Assembly (NCBI GenBank): GCA_020161135.1
Contig: JAIUOB010000001.1
Span: 992,001 to 1,056,000 of the forward strand
Direction: 5' to 3'
Source of the DNA: Gemmatimonadota bacterium
GTDB lineage: Bacteria; Gemmatimonadota; Gemmatimonadetes; Gemmatimonadales; Gemmatimonadaceae
Length of the DNA stretch: 64,000 nucleotides
The notes under the pieces were generated by a model. That model had not been told where the DNA came from. It worked only from the letters and a program-made list of their open reading frames with translations, and made no database searches. Below are positions 36,472-44,537 of this stretch, one piece after another. Both the position numbers and the translations under genes were made by a program. The stretch's first letter is position 1, and the number at the start of each line of letters is the position of its first letter.

Positions 36472-36476
36472 CCCAT

Positions 36477-37976
36477 TCAGCCTCCAAAGCGTCGACAATA
36501 CGCCGCCACATCGAACTTGAGGCGCGCGCGGGCGGTCACCATCGGCCGGATGCCGCCCCAGACGGGCTTGTTGCCCCATGGGCGGTCCCACAGCCCGAGG
36601 CACCACATGATGCCGCCCACGCTGTTCGGGTCACGGCCATCCGTCGCGTACTTGTCGTTCAGGTGGAACATCCACGCGCGGGCCTGCTCGTAGCTCTCCG
36701 TCCAGAGCAGCAGCGTCTTCCCCCACAGCATGCGCGGATAGTTGTGGATCACGCCGGTCGTCACGAGCTCGCGCTGCGCGGCGTTCCACAGTGCATCGTG
36801 GGTCTCGGCCGCTTCGAGCGTCGCCAGGTCGTACAGCACCGGGCGCGTATCCTGCGCGTGGTCGCGCATCGTCGCCTGCAGCCAGGCGGGCAGGCTCGCA
36901 AGCTGGTCGAACGCGGGCGTGCGCACGCACCAGTTGAACGACAGCTCGCGCCACGTCGTCACCTGCTGCACGAATGCGTACTCGTCGTCGGCCGGCGCGC
37001 CGGCGGCGCGCGCGGCGCGTACCACCTCGGCGCCGGCAATCATGCCGTAGTGCAGGTACGGCGAGAGGTGCGACGTGCCATCGGGCGCACTGGCCTCCGC
37101 GCGATCGGCAGCATAGCGGTGCAGCCCCTGCGTGATGAAGCGTGCGCAGTGTGCGAGCGCCGCCGCGCGTCCACTTGGCTGCGAGACCGGCGGCACCGTG
37201 TGATCGATCGCGCAGCCCGCGATCGCGGCCCGAATATCGGCGGTGGTCATCGTGGCGATCGGCAACGGCGCGAGTCCGCCGCCCTCGGCGATCGTCGCAC
37301 GCAGCGACTGCCGGAGCGCCTCGGTCACTGCCACGCGCGGCACTTCGTCGGTGACCGGTTCGATGGCGTGATCGAGGAGCGCAGCGAGCTTCGGACGAAT
37401 CGTGCGTGCGGCGTACTCCGCGGTGCGAAAGCTCCCGCTGGGCACACTGCAACTGCTGTCGATCGCGAGCACGCGACAGCCGGCGCGTTCGGCAAAGCGT
37501 GCCGTGCGCTCGCGCACCCCGGCGGTGGGAAAGAGGTCGGTGAGGACGACATAGGCGCGCGCCGCGAGCCGGTCGACCACGCGACGATCGTCGTCACGCC
37601 CGGGCCGCAGCACGAACTGGTAGTGCACACCGAGCGTCTCGGCCCGCTGCGCCGTTTCGCGCGCGCCCTGAAGGATGAAGTCGTGGTGACGGTCCGAGGC
37701 GTGCGGGTACGTCGGATCGAGCCCCTGATGCACCACGAGGGGCCGCTGCAGGCGGTTCGCGGTGCGCACCGCCGCCCGAAAGGCCCAGTTTTCGTCGAGG
37801 CGATGCGTCGACTGCATCCAGTACAGCACGTACTCCCCCTCGGGGCGGTACGCCTTGCCGTTCAGGTCGACGGTGCGGGCAACCAGCTGGTCGCGGACAA
37901 AATCGGAATCGAGAGGGTGCGGCACGGCGCTCGGCGAGGTTCGAGGGGTTGGCGATCGAAAGGTCGCGTCGGGCAC
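36477..37976 (-). CDS. phr: Class II deoxyribodipyrimidine photolyase
   Basis: 499 residues from GTG 37976 (partial GGGA ribosome binding site); GTG 38039 and GTG 37925 are alternatives. Family landmarks are YVLYWMQSTHRLDENWAF at the start of the alpha/beta domain, SHLSPYLHYGMI, FVQQVTTWRELSFNWC, MLWGKTLLLWT and DPNSVGGIMWCLGLWDRPWG in the FAD domain. The match to the last block marks it as class II, the type typical of plants, animals and some bacteria. It repairs UV-induced pyrimidine dimers with light. The minus-strand dehydratase gene lies downstream beyond the repeat element. Confidence 0.9.
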   Translation of the reverse strand: MPDATFRSPTPRTSPSAVPHPLDSDFVRDQLVARTVDLNGKAYRPEGEYVLYWMQSTHRLDENWAFRAAVRTANRLQRPLVVHQGLDPTYPHASDRHHDFILQGARETAQRAETLGVHYQFVLRPGRDDDRRVVDRLAARAYVVLTDLFPTAGVRERTARFAERAGCRVLAIDSSCSVPSGSFRTAEYAARTIRPKLAALLDHAIEPVTDEVPRVAVTEALRQSLRATIAEGGGLAPLPIATMTTADIRAAIAGCAIDHTVPPVSQPSGRAAALAHCARFITQGLHRYAADRAEASAPDGTSHLSPYLHYGMIAGAEVVRAARAAGAPADDEYAFVQQVTTWRELSFNWCVRTPAFDQLASLPAWLQATMRDHAQDTRPVLYDLATLEAAETHDALWNAAQRELVTTGVIHNYPRMLWGKTLLLWTESYEQARAWMFHLNDKYATDGRDPNSVGGIMWCLGLWDRPWGNKPVWGGIRPMVTARARLKFDVAAYCRRFGG

Positions 37977-38138
37977 CCGGTTCCCGCCGCGGACGGTCGG
38001 CCTGCGCGCGATCTGCCTTGACACTGCCGGTCGTGCCACTACCTTTCCGAACTGTCCACCGAGCGGCCCCGCGCATTCGAGGCGGGGCTATTTTGTTCGG
38101 AGACAACAACTTGCGCGCCTTCGGGCGCACGGGTTCCC

Positions 38139-38211
38139 GGGGCTGTAGCTCAGCTGGGAGAGCGCTGCATTCGCATTGCAGAGGTCAGGGGTTCGAGCCC
38201 CCTCAGCTCCA
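38139..38211 (+). tRNA. tRNA-Ala (anticodon CGC)
   Basis: 73 bases with full cloverleaf: acceptor GGGGCTG/CAGCTCC, D arm GCTCAGCTGGGAGAGC, anticodon stem CTGCA/TGCAG with loop TTCGCAT (CGC, reads GCG), T arm AGGGG-TTCGAGC-CCCCT and discriminator A. The G3-U70 pair, the alanine identity element, is present. CCA is not encoded. Confidence 0.97.
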
Positions 38212-38379
38212 TACACGCAGCATCAGCAGCAATTTCTTGACGCAGGCGAGGCGGAGCCGTGACGGTTCCCCCACTGGCGTGACGCCGGAACAGGGGCGAT
38301 CGTCCAGTGTACGAAGACGTAAGCCCGCCGCCGATCGGTAGGACGTAGAGTTCCAATGACGGCGCGCGTGGCAGTCTGT

Positions 38380-38417
38380 GAGCCCCACTCCTTCGGGAGG
38401 GGGGCTCTTTGCTTTTC
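38380..38417 (+). terminator. Rho-independent terminator with UUCG loop
   Basis: Stem of 12 bp (38380-38391 with 38396-38407, one mismatch) closed by the stable C(UUCG)G loop, followed by TTTGCTTTT. It lies 168 bases after tRNA-Ala with no gene between, so it either ends the tRNA precursor or a separate small RNA from 38212-38379. Confidence 0.8.
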
Positions 38418-38426
38418 TGCTACGGC

Positions 38427-38576
38427 ACAACGGAAGCGGAACCACGGGAGCGGGCCGGCGGAAGCGCGGCGCCACGGGTACGACGGCACCGCGGAAGCGG
38501 CCCCCCCGTGGTACCCGCCCTCACCGTGGCGCCGCGCTTCCGCGCCTTCCGCTCCCGCGGTTCCGCTTCCGTGGCT
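38427..38576. repeat. Intergenic inverted-repeat element, copy 3 (best palindrome)
   Basis: About 150 bp. The left arm starts ACGGAAGCGGAACCACGGG and the right arm's reverse complement starts ACGGAAGCGGAACCGCGGG; about 46 of 51 positions pair, with one indel, around a centre near 38500. It ends six bases before the stop of the minus-strand lipoprotein gene. With the terminator it accounts for most of the 371-bp gene-free stretch 38212-38582; nothing else is recognised there. Confidence 0.75.
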
Positions 38577-38582
38577 TGCAGT

Positions 38583-39908
38583 TCACCCGCCGAGATCTCT
38601 CCGCATCGCCCGAAACAGCTCGGCCAGGAAGCGGCTCTCCTCCTCCTCGACCTGCCCCTGGAAGTCGCTCATGGCCGTGAAGCCGAGTGAGCCGAGCCAG
38701 CGCATCACGGTGCTCTCGCGGAGGGCCACATCGAGGTCGCGGTCGACGACGGTCACGCCGGCCTGTTCGCGGACGCCAAGGCGGAACACCAGACCGCCGC
38801 GCTCGAATGGACGGCGGAGCGGCGCGCGGAGCAGCGCCTCCCCGAGCAGTGGCAGGTGCCACTCGGGAACCGTGGTGAAACGCATCGCCCAGGCCTGCTC
38901 GGTGGGCGTGTCGATGAACCGGAAGGTGCCGGCCATGCGCGTCACGCCCACCATCCAGGGGCCGAACTTGGCCAACGCATCCACGCTGATCTGGAGAGAG
39001 TCCGGGAGCGGGCGCGCGGTGCCGGTGAGTGGCAGCAAGGTGCCGCGTCGTGTGCGGAACCGCATGGTGACCGAGCGTTGTGCGGCCGCCACGTCGAACC
39101 ACTCCGTGCGCCCGTCGCGCAGGGTGATGCGCCACCGCGAGGGTTCGATGTACTTGCGCACGAAGCGGGTGAACGCCGGCATCTCGCGCGCGATCGGCGT
39201 CGCGTCGATGCGCATGCGGAGCAGCACCAGCGTCGAGCTGTCGGCGAGACGCGTAGTCGCGATGGAATCGAGGGTCGCGAGCCGACTCAGGGCGGCTGTC
39301 GTGCGCGGCAGGGCGGCGCGATAGTCGACGCGCAGGGTCCCGGCCGGGCGCTCGGCCGAGGCGAGCAGGGCGTGCAGCACGGCCGGTACGCGAGCCGGTG
39401 GCATGGTGCCCAGCGACTGCTCGACGTGCGTCTGCCAGAACCAGTCGCCGTCATCGAGGCGCCGGAGGCGCATGCGATGCCGCGCGTCGCCCACCGCGAC
39501 CGGCGTCGGTGGCTGCGCGCTGGTCGTGAAGCGATAGCGGTTGCCCTCGAAGGCGCCGCGCAGGGCGAGCTCGTGTTCGACACCCGAGCCGGCGCCAGCC
39601 GAACCGGTGACTCCTGAACCGACGGGGCGCGTGGCCGTCCAGAGGCTCGTGTCCCGCGCCAGGCGGGAGGGGGTGAGCGCGTGACGGGCCAGCGCGAGGC
39701 GGGCCTCGGCGAAGTGCGCGTCGCGTACCACGTTCGTGAAGCGGCGTTCGAACGACTCGGCGGCGTCACCGGCCTGCGCCGCGGCCTGCGCGGGGTCGGT
39801 GCCGAAGGCGGCCAGCGCGTCGCGGCACCCCACGCCAAGCGGAAGCAGCGCGAATGGCAGGAGCCGCAGCACCGGCGCGGGGAGTGGGAGCGGGATTCGT
39901 CGCGGCAC
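38583..39908 (-). CDS. Hypothetical lipoprotein
   Basis: 441 residues. The signal PAPVLRLLPFALLPLGVGC ends in a lipobox-like LGVGC (Cys28). The mature part is beta-rich with no family recognised: FEGNRYRFTTSAQ, WRITLRDGRTEWFDVAA, MRFRTRRGTLLPLTG. No catalytic motif. Divergent from glnS with 95 bp between them, and followed by the inverted-repeat element. Function unknown. Confidence 0.7.
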   Translation of the reverse strand: MPRRIPLPLPAPVLRLLPFALLPLGVGCRDALAAFGTDPAQAAAQAGDAAESFERRFTNVVRDAHFAEARLALARHALTPSRLARDTSLWTATRPVGSGVTGSAGAGSGVEHELALRGAFEGNRYRFTTSAQPPTPVAVGDARHRMRLRRLDDGDWFWQTHVEQSLGTMPPARVPAVLHALLASAERPAGTLRVDYRAALPRTTAALSRLATLDSIATTRLADSSTLVLLRMRIDATPIAREMPAFTRFVRKYIEPSRWRITLRDGRTEWFDVAAAQRSVTMRFRTRRGTLLPLTGTARPLPDSLQISVDALAKFGPWMVGVTRMAGTFRFIDTPTEQAWAMRFTTVPEWHLPLLGEALLRAPLRRPFERGGLVFRLGVREQAGVTVVDRDLDVALRESTVMRWLGSLGFTAMSDFQGQVEEEESRFLAELFRAMRRDLGG

Positions 39909-40003
39909 ACACCAAATACACCGCAGCCCTGCATTCCGACCAGCCGACCAGCCGCCCGAGTCGATCGGTTAGATTGCCCGAGTCTCTCTTCAGCCCCGAT
40001 TCT

Positions 40004-41710
40004 GTGACCGACCCCGCACACGCCGATTCGACACCTGCTGCTCGCCGCGACTTCATCCGCGAACTCGTCGCCGACGATGTCGCGACCGGTCGCTTTGGGC
40101 GTGCCCCTGCCACGCGTTTTCCGCCGGAGCCCAACGGCTTCCTGCACATGGGGCACGCGAAGTCGATCTGCCTGAACTTCGGCATCGCCAAGGAGTTCGG
40201 CGGCACCTGCAACCTGCGCTTCGACGACACCAACCCGGCCACCGAGGACATCCGCTACGTCGAGGCCATCCAGCGCGACGTGCAGTGGCTCGGCTTCCAG
40301 TGGGACGGGCTCTACTACGCGTCGGACTACTTCGAGCAGCTCTACGCCATCGCGGAGTCGCTGGTCGAGCGCGGCAAGGCGTACGTCGACGACCAGAACG
40401 AGGAGCAGATCCGCACCAACCGCGGCACGGTGACCACGCCCGGCACGCCGAGCCCGTGGCGCGACCGGTCGCCGGCGGAGAATCTCGACCTGCTGCGGCG
40501 CATGAAGGCCGGCGAGTTCCCCGACGGCGCCAAGGTACTGCGGGCGAAGATCGACATGGCGCACCCCAACATGGTCATGCGCGATCCGCTGCTGCTGCGC
40601 ATCCGTCATGCGCATCACTATCGGCGCGGCAACGATTGGTGCATCTACCCGCTGTACGACTTCGCGCACGGGCTGAGCGATGCCATCGAAGGGATCACGC
40701 GCTCGCTGTGCACGCTCGAGTTCAAGGATGCGCGCGACATCTACGACTGGCTCGTGCGTGAGGCCGGCTACGAGAAGCCGCCCACGCAGATCGAGTTCGC
40801 GCGTCTCGAGCTCGACTACACGGTGCTCTCCAAGCGCAAGCTGCTGCGTCTGGTGAACGAGGGGCATGTGACGGGGTGGGACGATCCCCGCATGCCCACC
40901 ATTGCCGGGTTGCGGCGCCGCGGGGTGCGCCCCGAGGCCATTCGCGCCTTCGCCGAGGTGATCGGCGTGGCGCGCAAGGACGCGCGCGTCGAGATCGCGA
41001 CGTTCGAGCATGCGGTGCGCGACGACCTCAACATGGAAGTGCCGCGCCGCCTGTGCGTGCTCAAGCCGCTCAAGGTGGTGCTCACGAACTACCCCGAGGG
41101 GCAGGTCGAGCAGCTCGAGGCGCAGGACTATCCGCACGATGTCCCCAAGACCGGCACGCGCACGATTCCGTTCTCGCGCGAGCTGTATGTCGATCGTGAC
41201 GACTTCATGGAGGATCCGCCGAAGAAGTTCTATCGGCTGGCGCCGGGGCGCGAAGTACGCCTGCGCTTCGGCTATCTCATCACCTGCCAGGAGGTCGTGA
41301 AGAACGACGCCGGCGAGGTGGTCGAGCTGCGCTGCACGTACGATCCGGCCACGCGGAGCGGTAACGCGCCCGACGGCCGCAAGGTGCAGGGCACCATTCA
41401 CTGGGTGAGCGCCGCGCACGCGCTGTCGTGCGAGGTGCGTCTCTACGACCGGCTCTTTGCGCAACCGGACCCGGACGATGTGCCCGAAGGGCAGGACTTC
41501 CTGGCCTCGCTCAACCCGCAGAGCCTCGTGGTCATCCCCGACGCCAAGGTCGAGCCCACCGTCGCACACGACCCGGTGGGGACGCGCTACCAGTTCGAGC
41601 GGACCGGCTACTTCTACAGCGAGCCGGAGGACAGCACCCCCGCGCGGCTGGTGTTCAACCGCATCGTCGGGTTGCGGGACAGTTGGGCGAAGGAAGTGAA
41701 GAAGGGGTAG
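40004..41710 (+). CDS. glnS: Glutaminyl-tRNA synthetase
   Basis: 568 residues from GTG 40004. Class I synthetase with the HIGH-type motif HMGH (48-51, in PPEPNGFLHMGHAKSI) and the KMSKS-type motif VLSKRK (274-279). FGGTCNLRFDDTNP and DFAHGLSDAIEGITRSLCTLEF are GlnRS/GluRS landmarks, and the C-terminal beta-barrel anticodon domain is complete (VVKNDAGEVVELRCTYDP). It charges tRNA-Gln directly. The tRNA-Gln gene follows 87 bp downstream. The N-terminal extension of the frame to 39854 is antisense to the lipoprotein gene. Confidence 0.95.
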   Translation: MTDPAHADSTPAARRDFIRELVADDVATGRFGRAPATRFPPEPNGFLHMGHAKSICLNFGIAKEFGGTCNLRFDDTNPATEDIRYVEAIQRDVQWLGFQWDGLYYASDYFEQLYAIAESLVERGKAYVDDQNEEQIRTNRGTVTTPGTPSPWRDRSPAENLDLLRRMKAGEFPDGAKVLRAKIDMAHPNMVMRDPLLLRIRHAHHYRRGNDWCIYPLYDFAHGLSDAIEGITRSLCTLEFKDARDIYDWLVREAGYEKPPTQIEFARLELDYTVLSKRKLLRLVNEGHVTGWDDPRMPTIAGLRRRGVRPEAIRAFAEVIGVARKDARVEIATFEHAVRDDLNMEVPRRLCVLKPLKVVLTNYPEGQVEQLEAQDYPHDVPKTGTRTIPFSRELYVDRDDFMEDPPKKFYRLAPGREVRLRFGYLITCQEVVKNDAGEVVELRCTYDPATRSGNAPDGRKVQGTIHWVSAAHALSCEVRLYDRLFAQPDPDDVPEGQDFLASLNPQSLVVIPDAKVEPTVAHDPVGTRYQFERTGYFYSEPEDSTPARLVFNRIVGLRDSWAKEVKKG

Positions 41711-41797
41711 CCACGCCCCGTGCACCGGGGGCCCCGGGGCTACCATCCGGGGCCGTCGTGCCTATATTTGTCGGTTCCCCGGGCCAGCCCGGGGTGC

Positions 41798-41870
41798 TGC
41801 CCCTTAGCTCAACTGGCAGAGCGTCTGACTCTGGATCAGAAGGTTCCTGGTTCGATCCCAGGAGGGGCAA
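41798..41870 (+). tRNA. tRNA-Gln (anticodon CTG)
   Basis: 73 bases: acceptor TGCCCCT/AGGGGCA, D arm GCTCAACTGGCAGAGC, anticodon stem TCTGA/TCAGA with loop CTCTGGA (CTG, reads CAG), T arm CCTGG-TTCGATC-CCAGG, discriminator A, no encoded CCA. A TATATT at 41763-41768 may be its -10, and an 8-bp hairpin (41777-41794) sits just upstream. It follows glnS, the gene for its own synthetase. Confidence 0.96.
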
Positions 41871-41888
41871 TTGCCAACTGGCAATCGC

Positions 41889-41929
41889 AGGCGCCGTAGC
41901 GGCTTTGGCCGTTACGGCGCCTTGTCGTT
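41889..41929 (+). terminator. Terminator hairpin after tRNA-Gln
   Basis: A 15-bp stem with one G-U pair (41889-41903 with 41908-41922) and a TTTG loop, followed by TTGTCGTT. A smaller inverted repeat TTGCCA-AC-TGGCAA (41871-41884) lies directly after the tRNA. It probably ends the glnS/tRNA-Gln transcript and may also serve the opposing PDZ gene. Confidence 0.75.
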
Positions 41930-41966
41930 CCGGTAGCCCCCGCGCGGTGGCGTGACCGCCAGCCGG

Positions 41967-43160
41967 TCAGAAGCCTATCGGGCGGGGGCGGAGGGAGAGC
42001 GAGACGGTCTGCTCCGCGCGGCGGACGACGAGTTGCAGTGCGTTCGGGCCGGTGACCAGGGCATTCCATGCCGCATCGGTGAGCTCACCGGGGGAGACGC
42101 CGTTGATCTGCACGACGTGGTCGCCTGCGCGGACGCCCGCCTCCTGGGCCGCCGACGCCGGGAGCACGCTGCTCACGCGGCGCGTGCCGTCGCGCTGCCG
42201 GCTCGAGGTGAAGCCCGCGACGTGTACGGGCGGCGGCGGTGGAATGACGCGGTCGGCGCGCGCGAGGCGTGCCCGCTGCGTGCGCTGATCGAGCGACAGT
42301 TCGAGCTGGCCGAGCACCTGCAGGCCCAGGATGAACGCGTTCTGCGGCAACATCGGCGCAATCGGCATCAGCTCGACGATGGGCTGCTCGAGTGTGAGAT
42401 CGCCGAACCGTGCGGACGTGGCGACGCGGGCCCGCTGCACCGCCACATCGCCGATGGTTGGCCCGCGTGCGCGCCCGACGGTGACCGGCGCTGTGGTGAA
42501 CGGGAGCGCGCCCGCGAGTGTCGGAGAGCCGGAGAGTGACAGCGCCGACTGTGTGTCGATGATGGCCGAGAAGGTCTGGGTGTCGACCGTGAACGGCACC
42601 GCCCAGAAGACCGACTGCTTGCGCAGCGCCACGATGTCGCGCCCGTTGGCCACCGGCAGCGTATCGGTGCTGAGGCGCAACGTGCGGCCGGGGAAGTCGA
42701 TGGTCAGCGTGACGGGCGCGAAGGCATCGAGGCCAAGCAGTCCATCGATGTCTGCGAGGCCCAGGTTGTCCACGGCGGACAGGCCAAGGTTCGTCCAGCG
42801 CAGCGGACCCGCCCGCACCGAGTCGGCGATGGTGGCGCTGGCGGCCATCACGCGCTGGTGCGCGTCGCGATTGAGATAGGACACCGGCGAGCCCGTCTCC
42901 ACGAGCAGCCGCAGCGGACCGACGCCGTTCACCCACGCCAGCACGACCGGTCGCGTGTCCTGCTCGAGGGGCATCGACGCCACGCCATGCGGCACCGCGA
43001 GCTGCATGGGTGGCCGCGCAGCCGTGGGCTGTCGCTGCGCGTGTTGCTGCGCTTGTTGCTGCGGTTGCGCGTGGGGTGCCGCGGTCGCGCTGGTTGCGAC
43101 GCTTACCGCCGCCGCGCAAAGGCGCACGGCTGCGCGGGGTAGGAACGGGTGGTGCAGCAT
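41967..43160 (-). CDS. Secreted PDZ protein with degenerate aspartic-protease-like domain
   Basis: 397 residues. A signal peptide (about 1-28) and a Gln-rich stretch (QPQQQAQQHAQRQ) lead into two retropepsin-like halves and a C-terminal PDZ domain (about 310-395, VSSVLPASAAQEAGVRAGDHVVQINGVSP). In active enzymes each half supplies Asp-Thr/Ser-Gly. Here the first half has E88-T-G (LLVETGSPVSYL) and the second has D202-T-Q (AIIDTQSAL), so both motifs are altered. It is likely an inactive or changed periplasmic peptidase that binds peptides through PDZ. Confidence 0.75.
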   Translation of the reverse strand: MLHHPFLPRAAVRLCAAAVSVATSATAAPHAQPQQQAQQHAQRQPTAARPPMQLAVPHGVASMPLEQDTRPVVLAWVNGVGPLRLLVETGSPVSYLNRDAHQRVMAASATIADSVRAGPLRWTNLGLSAVDNLGLADIDGLLGLDAFAPVTLTIDFPGRTLRLSTDTLPVANGRDIVALRKQSVFWAVPFTVDTQTFSAIIDTQSALSLSGSPTLAGALPFTTAPVTVGRARGPTIGDVAVQRARVATSARFGDLTLEQPIVELMPIAPMLPQNAFILGLQVLGQLELSLDQRTQRARLARADRVIPPPPPVHVAGFTSSRQRDGTRRVSSVLPASAAQEAGVRAGDHVVQINGVSPGELTDAAWNALVTGPNALQLVVRRAEQTVSLSLRPRPIGF

Positions 43161-43259
43161 GGGTCGGCAGGGGCGCGGGCGGAACGGCGGTCGGTCTCGT
43201 GTGACACTTCGACAACGAGACGCGACCGCGGGGTTGCCCGCCGCTGCCGACCCGGCCGG

Positions 43260-44507
43260 CTACCGATGCTGGTGTGAGGCCGAATGCTGGTGCGCGCCAC
43301 GCATGCTGCCGTCGGCGATGCCGAGGTGATGCGCGGTGTGGTGGTCGCCCAGCGTGAGCAGGCCGATGAACCCCAGCGCGCGGATGCGCGTGGCCATGGC
43401 GTCGTTGCCGGGCGCGGTGGCACGCACGGTCACGCGGGCGCCGGTGGGCGTCTCCACCGCCTGCCAGTTAAAGCCGTCGGCGGGCGTGATGGTCGCGCCA
43501 TGTGACAGCGCCATGCGCCGGATGGCGTCGCGCACGCGGCCCGTGCCCTGCACGTCGAAGCGGGCGCCGCCGTCGACCTTGGTGGTCACGACCGTCGCGC
43601 GCAGCGTGACGTCGTCCATGTCACGCAGGTGCGCGCGCAGCGCCTCGAGATCGACCTTCGACCAGTCGGTGTTGGGATTGCTGTCCAGGATGCGTACGAT
43701 TTCGCCGATGGTGGCGAACGCCTCCTGACCTGCGCGTGTCGGGCGCGCGGCAGGCGCTGTCGCGGCGGGCGGCGCCTCGTGCGACATCCCGGGCTCGTGC
43801 TGCATGCCGGGCTGGTGCACCATCCCGGGCGTGTGCGTCATGGCCGCTGTCGATGCGGTGGACGGCGCCGCGGCGGGCGACGGTGCCGCAGCCGGCTCCG
43901 GCGGGCCGTGCATGGCCGCCATGCCGCGCTTCACCAAGTCGGTCACCTCGGCCGCATGCGCCTGCAGCAGCCGTACGGTGGCCGTGTCCTGCGACGTCTC
44001 GATGACCAGCGCACCCTTGGCGGTGAGCTCGACGCGGCGCGCGATGCGCGTGCCGTTCTGCAGCACGCCATGCAGCGCCGCGGTGGACATGGGCAGGTTC
44101 GGGTCGCGCCCGGCTGCGACGAACTCCCCCGTGGCCGCGACATGCTTCTGGATCATCGCGATCATCTCGGCGTCATCCGACTCGGTGAGCGTGCGGATCC
44201 CGTCGGGGAGGTTGGTGACCGTGCGTCGCAGCTTGTCGTGGTTGGTCATGAGCTGATGCACGACCTGCATGACGGCCCGGGTGGTGGAATCGCCGCCCAT
44301 CATGCCGCCGCGGCCCATGCCACCCATGCCGCCGCCCATCATGCCGCCCATGCCGCCCTGGGCGGAGAGGGGCGCCGCTGCCAGTTGTGCGGCGACCGCG
44401 ATCACGACAATCCACAGCGCGGGGTGCGCTACACGCCGCGCGGCGGCGCGCGCCTCTTCCTGCGTAGCTCCGGCGCGAAGCCGGGCACTCGTCAGCTCGT
44501 AACGCAT
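43260..44507 (-). CDS. Secreted Met/His-rich protein, possible metal binding
   Basis: 415 residues with a good GGGAG ribosome binding site. A hydrophobic signal (about 31-49) ends near AQ, then a Gly/Met run at 51-72 (GGMGGMMGGGMGGMGRGGMM). Residues 75-200 hold two related helical modules of the type NHDKLRRTV-x4-GIRTLTESDDAEMIAMIQKHV and ALVIETSQDTATVRLLQAHAAEVTDLVKRGMAAMH. A Pro/Ala linker contains three His-x-Pro-Gly-Met repeats (225-240), and the end is again His-rich. Met and His clusters suggest periplasmic copper or silver binding. Divergent from a Crp-family regulator. Confidence 0.7.
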   Translation of the reverse strand: MRYELTSARLRAGATQEEARAAARRVAHPALWIVVIAVAAQLAAAPLSAQGGMGGMMGGGMGGMGRGGMMGGDSTTRAVMQVVHQLMTNHDKLRRTVTNLPDGIRTLTESDDAEMIAMIQKHVAATGEFVAAGRDPNLPMSTAALHGVLQNGTRIARRVELTAKGALVIETSQDTATVRLLQAHAAEVTDLVKRGMAAMHGPPEPAAAPSPAAAPSTASTAAMTHTPGMVHQPGMQHEPGMSHEAPPAATAPAARPTRAGQEAFATIGEIVRILDSNPNTDWSKVDLEALRAHLRDMDDVTLRATVVTTKVDGGARFDVQGTGRVRDAIRRMALSHGATITPADGFNWQAVETPTGARVTVRATAPGNDAMATRIRALGFIGLLTLGDHHTAHHLGIADGSMRGAHQHSASHQHR

Positions 44508-44537
44508 CTCGCACTCCCGAGGTAGGTTGCACGACGT

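Noticed and set aside
39287..41746. Minus-strand open frame of 819 codons across glnS
   Set aside because: Exact antisense shadow of glnS and a frame-shifted copy of the lipoprotein gene; composition His/Arg/Val-rich, no motif.
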